DNA of 45,500 nucleotides from a virus: positions 1 through 45,500 of the IMG/VR virus record IMGVR_UViG_3300021061_000026; one strand, given 5' to 3'. Of the stretch, positions 15,571-23,860 are shown piece after piece (position 1 is the first letter of the stretch; each line of letters begins with the position of its first letter). Both the position numbers and the translations under genes were made by a program. The notes under the pieces were generated by a model that ran no database searches, was not told the origin of the DNA, and saw only the letters and a list, made by a program, of their open reading frames with translations.

Positions 15571-15750
15571 ATGAACCGTCGCAGTTTCTTCAGGCGCGCT
15601 ATGGGCTGCCTCGCTGGCTTGGCCGGCTTGGCATCCAAAAGCGAAGCTCTGCATGTGGCTGGCTGCATTAAGAAGGTTGGCTTTGTCTTTGGCAATGTAG
15701 TCAAAGATGGGTCTGGTTTAACGGTATCGCTTTCGAGCTTGGCGAAGTAA
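15571..15750 (+). CDS. Tat-like signal fused to a truncated copy of the next gene's N-terminal segment
   Basis: ATG 15571 opens 59 codons ending directly at the next ATG. The N-terminus MNRRSFFRRAMGCLAGLAGL has a twin-arginine motif (RRSFFR) and a hydrophobic core, as in Tat signal peptides. The C-terminal half, KKVGFVFGNVVKDGSGLTVS, closely matches NKVGFLFGSVTKAGGSGLTV in the following protein (about residues 55-74). It may be a decayed or partial duplicate of a secreted adhesin, or a small exported protein. Its ATG lies behind GGGGGGCG. Confidence 0.5.
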   Translation: MNRRSFFRRAMGCLAGLAGLASKSEALHVAGCIKKVGFVFGNVVKDGSGLTVSLSSLAK

Positions 15751-16884
15751 ATGGCCCTGCAAACCATCGCTGGACGCGGAGCGTACTTGCCACGGCACTT
15801 GTACATCTCTCGCGGTCCGTTCCTCAATTCGGCCGTCATCGACGCTACGGGCGAGAAGATCGCCTACATCGGTCGGGTCTGGAACAAGGACGGCAGCTCC
15901 AAGAACATCAACAAGGTCGGCTTTCTATTCGGCTCCGTCACCAAGGCCGGCGGATCTGGCCTGACCGTCTCGCTCCAGGACGTGAGCCTGACTTCCGGTC
16001 CGGTCTTTCAGCCAGACGAGACCCAGGATCAAACGGTGGCGATTGCCAACGGCGATGCGGGGTTCACGTCGAATGCGTGGTATCAGACCGGGGCGCTGTC
16101 GGCGACGCGCACGGTATCGCCTGGCGACCTGTTGGCGGTGGTCATCGAATACGACGGGTCCGGTCGGCTGGGAGCGGATGCGGTCAATGTCCGCTGCCTT
16201 GCTCAAGCGGACTCTTCTGGCTTCAACATGCCTGGCGTGGTGCTCAAGTCTGGCGGGTCTTGGAGCGACACCACTGACATCCCGAACGTCATCCTGGAGT
16301 TCGACGACGGCACCTTCGGCACGCTTGACGGTGGATTCCCGTTGTCGGCAACCAGCAGCGCAGCGTTCAAACAGGACACGGGCACGGCGGACGAGTACGC
16401 GATGGAGTTCAGCGTACCGTTCCCTTGCAAGGCGGATGGTTGCTGGCTGACCCACGCCTTGAGCGCCAACACGTCGAACTACGAAATCGTGCTCTATGAG
16501 GGCACGACCGTCAAGACAACGGTGACGGTGGACGCCAACGCTGTGAAGGCCGCAGGAGACTCGCCGCGTTTCGCGTGGTTCGCGTTCTCCTCGCAAATCT
16601 CGCTTACAGCGAACACGACCTACTATCTGGCGGTCAAACCGACGCAGACCACCAGCACAGTGACGCTCCATTACTTCGACGTTGCAGCGGCCAATCACTT
16701 CCAGGCTCACGACGGCGGGACAGCGTTCAGGTTCGCAACTCGCCTGGATGAAGGCGCATGGGCAGCGGCGACGACGACTCGGCGGCCGTACATGGGGATT
16801 CGGCTGTGTGCGTTTGATGACGGGGTTGGCGGCGGGAGTGGCGGCGGCCTGAAGATTGTTGGCTGCGGGGGGTTGGCAGGATGA
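15751..16884 (+). CDS. Putative tail or head fibre beta-sandwich protein
   Basis: The 377-residue protein is beta-rich throughout, with Thr/Ser/Gly/Asp content typical of virion adhesins. An N-terminal segment (about 37-160) and a second one (about 200-355) each look like a jelly-roll-type domain. The second runs from AFKQDTGTADEYAMEF to NTTYYLAVKPTQT, the pattern of 'what is seen by a sensor' beta sandwiches. The C-terminus is a Gly-rich tail (GVGGGSGGGLKIVGCGGLAG). It overlaps the next gene by 4 bases. A role in host attachment is inferred from position and composition. Confidence 0.6.
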   Translation: MALQTIAGRGAYLPRHLYISRGPFLNSAVIDATGEKIAYIGRVWNKDGSSKNINKVGFLFGSVTKAGGSGLTVSLQDVSLTSGPVFQPDETQDQTVAIANGDAGFTSNAWYQTGALSATRTVSPGDLLAVVIEYDGSGRLGADAVNVRCLAQADSSGFNMPGVVLKSGGSWSDTTDIPNVILEFDDGTFGTLDGGFPLSATSSAAFKQDTGTADEYAMEFSVPFPCKADGCWLTHALSANTSNYEIVLYEGTTVKTTVTVDANAVKAAGDSPRFAWFAFSSQISLTANTTYYLAVKPTQTTSTVTLHYFDVAAANHFQAHDGGTAFRFATRLDEGAWAAATTTRRPYMGIRLCAFDDGVGGGSGGGLKIVGCGGLAG

Positions 16885-18362
16885 GCTATCTCGGAGATTT
16901 TGCCGCTGGCGACACAGTTGATTTCAACTTCACAACCCGTCGTTTCTCGACGGGCGCTCCGCACCAACTCGCGGGTACGCCAGCGGTGCGCGTCTACAAG
17001 GGATCGTCCACGACGGAGGATGACTCTGGCATCACGCTCACGGTTGACTTCGACTCGCGCACCGGCCTGAACCACGTCACCATCGATACTTCGGCGGACG
17101 GGACGTTCTACGCAGACGGCGGACAGTTCGAGGTGGTCATTACGGCTGGAACGGTGGACAGCGTATCGGTGGTTGGGGAAGTGGTGGGGCGATTCACCCT
17201 GCGAGCGCAGGCGAGCTTGTACCCGACGACAGCGGGCCGCAAGCTCGACGTGACAGCAGCGGGTGAGGCTGGCATCGATTGGAACAACATCGGCAGTCCG
17301 ACCACGGTCGTCAATTTGTCGGGAACGACGGTAAAGACCGCGACCGACGTGGAAACGGACACGGCTGACATCCAATCGCGTCTGCCTGCGGCACTGGTGA
17401 GCGGGCGCATGGACAGCAACATGCAGGCCGCGGCGAACGGGGTCATTACCGCAGCGGTTATCGCTGACAGCGCGATCGACCGTGCGACGTTCGCTGCGGA
17501 CACCGGCATGCAAACGGTGCGCAGCAACACCGCTCAAGCAGGTGGGGCCAGCACGATCACCCTGGACGCCTCGGCAAGCGCCACCAACGACATTTACAAC
17601 GACCACCTCATCTACCTCACCGGGGGCACGGGCGCAGGACAGGCCGCGTTCATCACCGACTATGTGGGCGCGACCAAGGTCGCCACGATCAAGCCGGCCT
17701 GGGTCACTGCGCCGGATAACACCACGACGTTCGCCATCATCCCTGCGGCGAGCCTCTGGCACCAGATCATGGCCGATCATGTGGTGAGCGGCTCCACCGG
17801 CGCATCGCTCAACGCCGCTGGCTCTGCGGGCGATCCCTGGACCACAGCACTTCCGGGGGCTTACGGCGCGGGCACAGCCGGGAAGATCATCGGGGACAAC
17901 CTCAACGCCACGGTGTCGAGCAGGGCGAGCCAGACATCGCTCGATACGCTCGACGACTACGTGGACTCGGAAGTGGCTGCGATCAAGGCCAAGACGGATC
18001 AGCTCACGTTCACGACGGCCAACAAGGTAGATGCGACCATTCAGGCCGCAGGCGACTTTGCTCAGGGTGCAGCAGACAAGGCATGGTCATCTGGCACCAG
18101 AACTCTCACCGCCATTGGCTCGGGCGTCATCGCTGCGGCGGAACTCAACAACATCGCGGACGCGCTGCTCAAGCGCGATTGGTCAAGCGTCTCTGGTGAA
18201 GCCGCGCGGTCAGTCCTCAACGCCCTGCGCAAGCTCCGCAACGAATGGTCGATCAGCGGCACGACCCTGACGGTGAAGAAAGAGGATGATTCTACCACAG
18301 CTTACACGCAGACGCTGACTGCAACGGCCGGAGCGGACCCGATTACGGCAGTGGATAACTGA
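16881..18362 (+). CDS. Putative tail fibre protein
   Basis: The 493-residue protein starts at ATG 16881 inside the previous stop. The first 105 residues resemble the N-terminal particle-binding domain of baseplate or fibre proteins (MSYLGDFAAGDTVDFNFTTR). A related start occurs at 23857. The middle contains IQSRLPAALVSGRMDSNMQA, and a beta segment with GGTGAGQAAFITDY resembles a segment of the nozzle-like protein near 27190-27410. The end has DALLKRDWSSVSGEAARSVL and a final beta hairpin. These blocks are common in phage fibre proteins as I remember them. It likely attaches to the tail and reaches towards the host. Confidence 0.7.
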   Translation: MSYLGDFAAGDTVDFNFTTRRFSTGAPHQLAGTPAVRVYKGSSTTEDDSGITLTVDFDSRTGLNHVTIDTSADGTFYADGGQFEVVITAGTVDSVSVVGEVVGRFTLRAQASLYPTTAGRKLDVTAAGEAGIDWNNIGSPTTVVNLSGTTVKTATDVETDTADIQSRLPAALVSGRMDSNMQAAANGVITAAVIADSAIDRATFAADTGMQTVRSNTAQAGGASTITLDASASATNDIYNDHLIYLTGGTGAGQAAFITDYVGATKVATIKPAWVTAPDNTTTFAIIPAASLWHQIMADHVVSGSTGASLNAAGSAGDPWTTALPGAYGAGTAGKIIGDNLNATVSSRASQTSLDTLDDYVDSEVAAIKAKTDQLTFTTANKVDATIQAAGDFAQGAADKAWSSGTRTLTAIGSGVIAAAELNNIADALLKRDWSSVSGEAARSVLNALRKLRNEWSISGTTLTVKKEDDSTTAYTQTLTATAGADPITAVDN

Positions 18363-18363
18363 C

Positions 18364-18660
18364 GTGGCTCAACATGGCTTCCTGGATTTCGTCGGCTATC
18401 CGGTTGGCGTGCCGGACACAGAGCCGGAAGTCGGCTACCGCGGCATCGTCGATTGGACGGGTCTGCCTGCGGGAGCGGTGACAAGCGGGCCCCGATGTGG
18501 CCTGGTCGGCATCATCGACTGGACCGGCATCCCGTGTGGTGGTGGTACGACGGCCCGGCGCCGAGGTGCGGTGAAGAAGAAAAAGCGACTCGCCGACTGG
18601 AAACGCCGGCATGACGACGAACTGATCCTGGCGATGGTCTTGGGACTTGAGGACGAATGA
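18364..18660 (+). CDS. Small hypothetical protein with internal repeat
   Basis: The 98-residue protein starts at GTG 18364, one base after the fibre stop. It contains two copies of a short repeat, GYRGIVDWTGLPAGA and GLVGIIDWTGIPCGG, at about 24-38 and 47-61. A basic stretch (ARRRGAVKKKKRLADWKRR) and an acidic helix follow. Beta-turn repeats of this kind may be a small fibre cap or chaperone, but no family is recognised. The stop overlaps the next start. Confidence 0.6.
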   Translation: MAQHGFLDFVGYPVGVPDTEPEVGYRGIVDWTGLPAGAVTSGPRCGLVGIIDWTGIPCGGGTTARRRGAVKKKKRLADWKRRHDDELILAMVLGLEDE

Positions 18661-19172
18661 TGTGCCCGAAGTGCAATGAACGCGAAGGCATCCCCTTCCT
18701 CGAAGGGCTGTGCAGACTCTGCGATATGTTCCAGTCCCAGACTCCTCCTCAATCGAGGAGCGACCGCGAGTTCCTCATGGGCTCGGCCAACGGCTCTCAG
18801 TTCGAGAAGAACCCCGCCATGGGGGACTACTACGCCAAGAAAGCCAAGAAGGCCGGGGTCTCCCTCGCAGGCAAGGTCTACAAGCACAGCCTGGCGCGCT
18901 ACGCCGGCGACCCCAGAGCATGGGTGTCGGACCGGGGGGACGTGAAGCGCATCTGCGAGCAAGAGGGCTGGGGGTGCAACGGCGCTGTGCAGAACAAGCT
19001 GCGCGAGCAAGAACCTCCGAAGCCGGTGGACATCGCGCCGCACCTCTTGAAGAAGTACGTCAAGCAAGAGCTGAAGAAGGAAGGCGGACCAGTGACCCCC
19101 AGACGACTAGAGGACGTGACGGAGCGGGTGAAGAACAAGATCAAACGAGGCTCAAAGAAGAGGGGGGCATAA
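18657..19172 (+). CDS. Zinc-ribbon-containing hypothetical protein
   Basis: The 171-residue protein starts at ATG 18657 or 18660. It begins with two CxxC pairs (CPKC near 3-6, CRLC near 19-22) that form a likely zinc ribbon. The middle holds a conserved-looking segment (SRSDREFLMGSANGSQFEKN), followed by Lys-rich helices to a very basic end (KIKRGSKKRG). No enzymatic motif is seen. Basic residues and the zinc ribbon suggest nucleic-acid contact, possibly inside the virion. Confidence 0.65.
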   Translation: MMCPKCNEREGIPFLEGLCRLCDMFQSQTPPQSRSDREFLMGSANGSQFEKNPAMGDYYAKKAKKAGVSLAGKVYKHSLARYAGDPRAWVSDRGDVKRICEQEGWGCNGAVQNKLREQEPPKPVDIAPHLLKKYVKQELKKEGGPVTPRRLEDVTERVKNKIKRGSKKRGA

Positions 19173-19173
19173 G

Positions 19174-19593
19174 GTGGCGACGTTCAACAAGATAAATTCG
19201 TTCGTGGAGGCAGTTGCGGAGGAAGTGCATCAACTCGCCAGCGACACCTTGAAGGTCATGCTGACCAACACCGCGCCGGTGGCCACGAACACCGTGAAGG
19301 CCAACCTCACCGAAATCTCGGCCGGCAACGGCTACACCGCGGGCGGTACACAAGCCAGCCAGTCGAGCAGTGCGCAGTCCTCGGGCACGTACAAACTCGT
19401 GCTCGGGGACGTGACGTTCACTGCGTCGGGTGGGTCGATTGGACCGCTCAGATACGTCGTGCTTTACAACGACACGGCCACGAATGACGAGTTGATCGGC
19501 TGGTGGGACTACGGCTCGTCGATCACTCTGGCGGATGGCGAGTCTCTCACCGTGGACTTCTCGGCAGTCAATGGCGTACTCACGATCACATAA
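19174..19593 (+). CDS. Putative virion structural protein
   Basis: The 139-residue protein starts at GTG 19174, one base after the previous gene. It begins with a helix (SFVEAVAEEVHQLASDTLKV) and continues as a beta-rich domain with GPLRYVVLYNDTATNDELIG. This layout recurs in small phage tail or fibre-associated proteins, as I recall. It overlaps the next start by one base and is probably cotranslated with the fibre protein that follows. Confidence 0.65.
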   Translation: MATFNKINSFVEAVAEEVHQLASDTLKVMLTNTAPVATNTVKANLTEISAGNGYTAGGTQASQSSSAQSSGTYKLVLGDVTFTASGGSIGPLRYVVLYNDTATNDELIGWWDYGSSITLADGESLTVDFSAVNGVLTIT

Positions 19594-20768
19594 TGGCCGT
19601 CTCCCATGTAGGATCGCAGGCGGGCTCGGGGGCCAGCACGACTGGCCTCACGCTCCTCATACCGGCCGGCACCCAGACGGACGACGTGCTGTTCCTGTCG
19701 CTCATGAACGCAGGCGCAGCAGCGGACGCGACGGTGGCGGACAACGACTCCGGTGGGAACACCTGGGCCCTGATGCACGGACGCGACAACGGCACCGCCA
19801 GAGCAGCGGTGTGGTGGAAGCGCGCCACCGCGAATACAGCCTCCAAGACCATCACCATCTCGGGCTGCACGGACTCATGCTCGGGAGGGGTTTCGGTCTA
19901 CCGGGGGGCGTCAACCGGGACTCCCTACGAAGAGGCGGGGAGCCAGCTCAGAGGGTCGGGCAACGAGACTGCCACGGGGATCACGACGACCCAGAACGGG
20001 GCGATGGTATGCTTCTCGGTTTTCAACCATACCAACGACAACTCGCTCCTGTCGAACGTCTCGACGACCAGTCCTGGAACCCTGACGACGCGCTTTCAGC
20101 ACCTGAGTTCGGGAGGGAACGACTCATCGTGCGCGCATGCGAGCGAGGTGCTGACCACCGCTGGGGCGACGGGAGACTTCACCTGGTCCCAAGCAGATGC
20201 AGCTACGACGGTCATCAAGTGGGCGGTCGTTCCACCGACTTTGACGAGTTACACAATCGAGGCCGAGGCCGCGGCTTTTATCCTCACAGGGCAGGACATC
20301 CTTTTCCAGAGGGTCATGGTTGCGGAGGTGGGGGCGTTTGTTCTGACCGGGCAAGATGTGTCGTTCGGGAGCGCACGCACTCTCGACGCGGGGTTTGGCG
20401 CGTTCACCCTGACGGGGCAGAATGCGAACCTCCTGTATCATCGGGTGCTCACTGCCGGGACGGGGGAGTTCCTGTTCACGGGGCAGGACGTTGGCATCGG
20501 TCGCCCAAGGTCGATCATCGCCGACACGGGCGAGTTCACCCTGACAAGTCAGGATGCGACGTTCCGCAGGACGTACATCATGGTCGCGGACGCGGGGAGC
20601 TTCACCCTGACGGGTCAGGACGTGACTTTCACCGCAGAGGCCCTGCCGGATGCAACGCCAATTCGCGTGGATGAATCCCGTGCGGGGTTCACGCGCGTCG
20701 AGGTGAGCGGGACCACACATGGCCGCGTGGACGATGGAGACATAAGCCGCCGCTTGAGGCCGGAGTGA
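19593..20768 (+). CDS. Fibre-like protein with six LTGQD repeats
   Basis: From ATG 19593 the protein has 391 residues; an earlier open stretch is shadow. Residues 1-215 form a beta-rich domain (SQAGSGASTTGLTLLIPAGT and on) of the type seen in phage adhesins. Residues about 220-345 carry six tandem repeats of 20-22 residues with the core F.LTGQD. The last 40 residues are charged and resemble a small capping domain (VDESRAGFTRVEV). Repeat-built spacers often set the length of a fibre. It is placed between other virion genes. Confidence 0.65.
   Translation: MAVSHVGSQAGSGASTTGLTLLIPAGTQTDDVLFLSLMNAGAAADATVADNDSGGNTWALMHGRDNGTARAAVWWKRATANTASKTITISGCTDSCSGGVSVYRGASTGTPYEEAGSQLRGSGNETATGITTTQNGAMVCFSVFNHTNDNSLLSNVSTTSPGTLTTRFQHLSSGGNDSSCAHASEVLTTAGATGDFTWSQADAATTVIKWAVVPPTLTSYTIEAEAAAFILTGQDILFQRVMVAEVGAFVLTGQDVSFGSARTLDAGFGAFTLTGQNANLLYHRVLTAGTGEFLFTGQDVGIGRPRSIIADTGEFTLTSQDATFRRTYIMVADAGSFTLTGQDVTFTAEALPDATPIRVDESRAGFTRVEVSGTTHGRVDDGDISRRLRPE
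20283..20621 (+). repeat. Six LTGQD-type tandem coding repeats
   Basis: The core codons for LTGQD, or the close variants LTGQN, FTGQD and LTSQD, start at 20283, 20343, 20409, 20475, 20541 and 20607. The spacing is 60 bases once and 66 bases four times. Copies differ in many third positions, so the array is old or maintained by selection rather than freshly duplicated. Confidence 0.85.
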
Positions 20769-20771
20769 CCG

Positions 20772-21905
20772 ATGCCGCTGACGACATACATGGACCTGGT
20801 TCAGCATGCGTTAGATTACCTCAACGCATCTACCTCTCCCGAGATGGAGAGGGCCGCGCGCCGCTCTGTACAGGCGGCGTATCAGGACATCGTGAACTTC
20901 AAGCGCTGGTCGTACTACATGCACGAAGGGCGATTAGCGACCGTAGCCCCATACTCGACGGGCACGGTGGTCTACACGAACAGTACGAGAGAACTGACCC
21001 TGACCGGCGGAACCTGGCCAACGTGGGCGGCGCGCGGAGTGGTGCGCTTCAGCGACGTCTATTACCAGGTCTCCGAGAGGACCAGCAGCACGGTCATCAA
21101 GCTCAACTCCGCCTCCAACCCTGGGGAGGATGTGGCGAGCACGACGTTCGAGATCTGGCGCGACTGCTTCTCCTTGCCGACGGACTTTCAATCGATGGGC
21201 CAGGTGGTCATCGTCGGCAACTCGATGATGCTCGACTACATCCACCCAAATGACTGGCTTCAGTCGCAGAGGATCTACCACGGTGGGTCCACCCCTTCGA
21301 TCTACACGATCACCGGAGACCCCGATTTCCAGAACGGCATGGCCATCCGCTTCTTCCCGTTCCCCGACAGTGCTTACACCCTGGCGTACCTCTACCAGAG
21401 GCGTCCGAGGGACCTGAAGATCCTGGAGGAGTCAGCGGGGACCGTCTCGACCACGAGTGGCTCGACGACGGTGACTGGATCTGGGACGGCATTTACGAGC
21501 GGTATGGTGGGGTCGGTGATCCGCTTTGGCACGACCGCGGTGGGGGACAAGCCCACGGGTTTGTCGGGGGCGGCGCCCTACCATATCGAGAGAATCATCA
21601 CGGCGTATTCGAGCGCCACGTCGGTGACGATTGACGCAGATCCGGGTGAAAGTTTGTCGTCGGTGGTGTATAGTGTAAGTGACCCTGCGGACCTTGAACC
21701 CGGGGCCATGACGACGTTCCTTTACCGAAGCATCGAGCATCACTGCCGGCTGATCCGCAGGATGCCCACGACGAATGTGGACGAGGGACGTTATCGAGAC
21801 GCCTTGATTCTCGCGCAAGAAGCCGATTCGCGCAGCTTTTCCCCCCGCCTAAATGGAGTGACTTACTATCCGCAACGACTTGCGGATATGCCCGTCACCT
21901 TTTAG
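20772..21905 (+). CDS. Putative head-tail adaptor (tail tubular A-like) protein
   Basis: The 377-residue protein starts at ATG 20772 behind GGAGTG. The N-terminal helices (MDLVQHALDYLNA, RRSVQAAYQDIVNFKRWSYY) resemble adaptor proteins that dock under the portal in short-tailed phages. A central part contains PDFQNGMAIRFFPFPD and YTLAYLYQRRPRDLK. An inserted Thr/Ser/Gly-rich beta domain (about 225-310, TTSGSTTVTGSGTAFTS) has a counterpart in the nozzle-like protein at 25538. A C-terminal helical part (LYRSIEHHCRLIRRM) closes it. The assignment rests on architecture. Confidence 0.6.
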   Translation: MPLTTYMDLVQHALDYLNASTSPEMERAARRSVQAAYQDIVNFKRWSYYMHEGRLATVAPYSTGTVVYTNSTRELTLTGGTWPTWAARGVVRFSDVYYQVSERTSSTVIKLNSASNPGEDVASTTFEIWRDCFSLPTDFQSMGQVVIVGNSMMLDYIHPNDWLQSQRIYHGGSTPSIYTITGDPDFQNGMAIRFFPFPDSAYTLAYLYQRRPRDLKILEESAGTVSTTSGSTTVTGSGTAFTSGMVGSVIRFGTTAVGDKPTGLSGAAPYHIERIITAYSSATSVTIDADPGESLSSVVYSVSDPADLEPGAMTTFLYRSIEHHCRLIRRMPTTNVDEGRYRDALILAQEADSRSFSPRLNGVTYYPQRLADMPVTF

Positions 21906-21917
21906 GCCGGGGAAGTC

Positions 21918-22367
21918 ATGCCGTTTGGACTCGCCGAACTCACCTTCTCCCTGGACACCTCCGCCTACGGTTCAGGAGACGTCCTCGCCGACACTCAGGA
22001 ATTGGCCTCCTTCTTCCCCGCCTCGGGGCACACGGTCGTCCTGCGCTCGGTCGTCTTGATCGACGAGGATGACCAGGGCATCGCTCTGGACCTGCACTTC
22101 TTCGATTCCAACGTCAGCCTGGGAACAGAGAACGCCGCGCCCAACATCTCGGACGCCAACCTGCGCACGAGTCTGGGGTCGATTGCCATTGCGGGCGGCG
22201 ACTACAAGGACCTGGGTGGCGCGCGGTCGGCGACGTTGCGCGGGCTGGATTTGTTCCTGAAGGGCGCGGCTGGATCGACGAGTTTGTGGGTGGGGGCAGT
22301 GACCGGAGGCACCCCGACACACACGGCCTCGGGATTGCGCTTGAGGCTTGGGTACGAGTGGCATTAA
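21918..22367 (+). CDS. Putative virion protein, paralogue of 1492-1956
   Basis: This 149-residue protein is the second copy of the family described at 1492-1956, with matching blocks along its entire length, including SLDTSAYGSGDVLADTQ near residue 11. The copies are about 20 kb apart and clearly diverged. It lies between the adaptor-like gene and more small virion genes. ATG 21918 follows GGGGAAG. A duplicated decoration or tail accessory protein is the simplest reading. Confidence 0.65.
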   Translation: MPFGLAELTFSLDTSAYGSGDVLADTQELASFFPASGHTVVLRSVVLIDEDDQGIALDLHFFDSNVSLGTENAAPNISDANLRTSLGSIAIAGGDYKDLGGARSATLRGLDLFLKGAAGSTSLWVGAVTGGTPTHTASGLRLRLGYEWH

Positions 22368-22379
22368 CAGGAGACGATC

Positions 22380-22844
22380 ATGGGGGTTCCCCGTGTTTAT
22401 ACCGGATATGGCGCGGCGGCGGTCGGCACGAACCTGACGTTGGTGACGCTGATCGGCGCGACCAACATTCGCCCCGGCCTGTCGTACTTGTCCATCGGCT
22501 GCAGTGCCGCGCCCGTGGATGCAGCGACAAAGTTCCGCGTTCTGCGCTGCACCACTACCGGCACGCCGAGCGCGTCTGTCACACCGCAAGCGAACGATCC
22601 GGGCGACCCTGCTTCCTTATGCACGGTGGGCGGCGGTGCGTTTGGCGGTGCCAACGAACCCACCTACACTGCGGCGGCGATCAATCGCACATGGAACCTG
22701 AACCAACGCAACACGCTTCAGTGGGGTGCCTATCCGGGACGTGAGATCATGGTGCCAGCGACGGCCAACAATGGCCTGGGCATCCGCTCCATCGCGTCTA
22801 CAGGCTCGGCGGAACACGAGGCGATGATTGAGTGGATCGAATGA
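22380..22844 (+). CDS. Putative virion structural protein
   Basis: This 154-residue beta-rich protein begins at ATG 22380 behind GGAG. It is rich in Thr, Ala, Gly and Asn and contains AINRTWNLNQRNTLQWGAYP and a closing EHEAMIEWIE. The style resembles the neighbouring decoration-like paralogue, but I see no convincing shared blocks. It ends in an ATGA overlap with the zinc-binding gene. Confidence 0.6.
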   Translation: MGVPRVYTGYGAAAVGTNLTLVTLIGATNIRPGLSYLSIGCSAAPVDAATKFRVLRCTTTGTPSASVTPQANDPGDPASLCTVGGGAFGGANEPTYTAAAINRTWNLNQRNTLQWGAYPGREIMVPATANNGLGIRSIASTGSAEHEAMIEWIE

Positions 22845-23119
22845 GGCGCAGCAGCATTCACGCAGACGGGTTCGTCATTGTGGACGACCGGCAAGTGGCG
22901 GACACGCTTCAATGCGTTCACTGCATGGCCCACTTCGAGGTGGTTCCGGGGAGCGGGAACAAGCGAGGTTTCTGTACGAAGTGCGCCGGGCCGACGTGTT
23001 CTCCGAAGTGCTCGGGGAAATGCGTGCCTGCAGAACAATGGCTCACGAATGTCGAGAAGGGGCTGCCGGAGGATTTCGTGCCGGTGATTGTGTCGGTGCC
23101 GAGGAGCATCCATGGCTGA
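22841..23119 (+). CDS. Small Cys-rich zinc-binding protein
   Basis: The protein has 92 residues from ATG 22841, which overlaps the previous stop. It contains many Cys residues: CVHC near 25-28, CTKC near 45-48, then CSPKCSGKC near 53-61. This suggests two zinc sites. Small Cys-rich proteins of this style are frequent next to virion genes in metagenomic phages, as I recall. Its function is unknown, perhaps a folding or assembly factor. A GTG nine bases earlier is a less likely start. Confidence 0.65.
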   Translation: MRRSSIHADGFVIVDDRQVADTLQCVHCMAHFEVVPGSGNKRGFCTKCAGPTCSPKCSGKCVPAEQWLTNVEKGLPEDFVPVIVSVPRSIHG

Positions 23120-23291
23120 GCCTGCCCGCCCCGTGATGGTCATCGAGGACTTTCCGGGGCTACTCACCAACGCGGATCCGGTTGATTACCCGCCTGGAGG
23201 CGCGGAGGAGCAGGTTAACGCCTGCTCTCACCGCGTTGGTGAGCTGGTGGTCCGTAGGGGCCTTGCCGAGGTTACGTTTGAGGGGAACTAG
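23112..23291 (+). CDS. Small protein resembling an N-terminal tail module
   Basis: ATG 23112 opens 59 codons ending in TAG at 23289-23291. The sequence DFPGLLTNADPVDYPPGGAE, followed by QVNACSHRVGELVVRRGL, resembles the start of phage tail proteins that begin 'DF.GL...DP...PPGA...QVN'. In those, as I recall, the module is the N-terminal part of a longer beta-propeller protein. Here it stands alone, and a candidate remainder starts about 2 kb downstream (25341 and 25538). A hairpin starts on its stop codon. Confidence 0.55.
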   Translation: MAEPARPVMVIEDFPGLLTNADPVDYPPGGAEEQVNACSHRVGELVVRRGLAEVTFEGN

Positions 23292-23321
23292 ACCACCTGC
23301 GCAAAATGCGCAGGTGGTCTA
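23289..23321 (+). terminator. Perfect 14-base hairpin at gene end
   Basis: TAGACCACCTGCGC at 23289-23302 pairs perfectly with GCGCAGGTGGTCTA at 23308-23321 around an AAAAT loop. The stem begins with the TAG stop codon of the preceding gene. Downstream is ATCAATGTTTTCT, with only four consecutive T. It may be a partial intrinsic terminator or an mRNA stability element within the late operon. It is the strongest simple hairpin I noticed in the plus-strand block. Confidence 0.6.
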
Positions 23322-23344
23322 TCAATGTTTTCTGGGGTTTTCTG

Positions 23345-23860
23345 ATGTTCGTCGGTTACGTTGCCCTAAGCTCTGCGGTCCGCGGCACGCACGTCACGAA
23401 GAACTCGTCGAGTGTGCCGACGAACGCTGACTCCACCCCGACGTTCCGGGTCTACGGGCCCTCGGGGACGCTGATGACCAACGGCACCGGCTCATTGACC
23501 CAGAAGGACACTGGGTCGATCACCGGGGCCACGAATGCCACGCCAATCGTCATCACGAGCACGAACCACAAGCTATCAACCGGGAACCGGGTCACCATCA
23601 CCGGGGTCCAGGGCAACACGGCAGCCAACGGCACGTTCAACGTCACCGTGCTCACGGCCAACACGTTCTCGCTGGATAGCTCGGTTGGCAACGGCAGCTA
23701 TACCAGCGGCGGATCATGGAATCTCAGCGGGGTGTATGACTTCTCGATCACTCCCACTGCGGCGAATGGGTATGCGTCGGGCAGCACTTACCTCGTCCTG
23801 GTGACGGACATCGTGAGTTCAGTGACCAAGGTGGGGACGTATCGGTTCACGGTGACATGA
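23345..23860 (+). CDS. Beta-domain virion protein sharing a domain with the nozzle-like gene
   Basis: From ATG 23345 the protein has 171 residues. An earlier in-frame ATG at 23306 lies inside the hairpin and is not a credible start. The middle, starting ITGATNATPIVITSTNHKLS, is a module of about 65 residues that also occurs at 25800-26010. This module resembles the beta domain often annotated as E1 FCCH-like in phage tail proteins. The flanks are Ig-like strands (TPTFRVYGPSG, TYRFTVT). Its stop overlaps the next ATG. Confidence 0.6.
   Translation: MFVGYVALSSAVRGTHVTKNSSSVPTNADSTPTFRVYGPSGTLMTNGTGSLTQKDTGSITGATNATPIVITSTNHKLSTGNRVTITGVQGNTAANGTFNVTVLTANTFSLDSSVGNGSYTSGGSWNLSGVYDFSITPTAANGYASGSTYLVLVTDIVSSVTKVGTYRFTVT

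Noticed and set aside
19535-20674. Long plus-strand frame inside the LTGQD fibre gene
   Set aside because: It is an alternative frame of a repetitive GC-rich gene; its product is rich in Arg, His and Gly without pattern and lacks a start site.
23306-23344. Earlier ATG for the gene at 23345
   Set aside because: The ATG lies in the loop and right arm of the perfect hairpin, and no ribosome-binding site precedes it.
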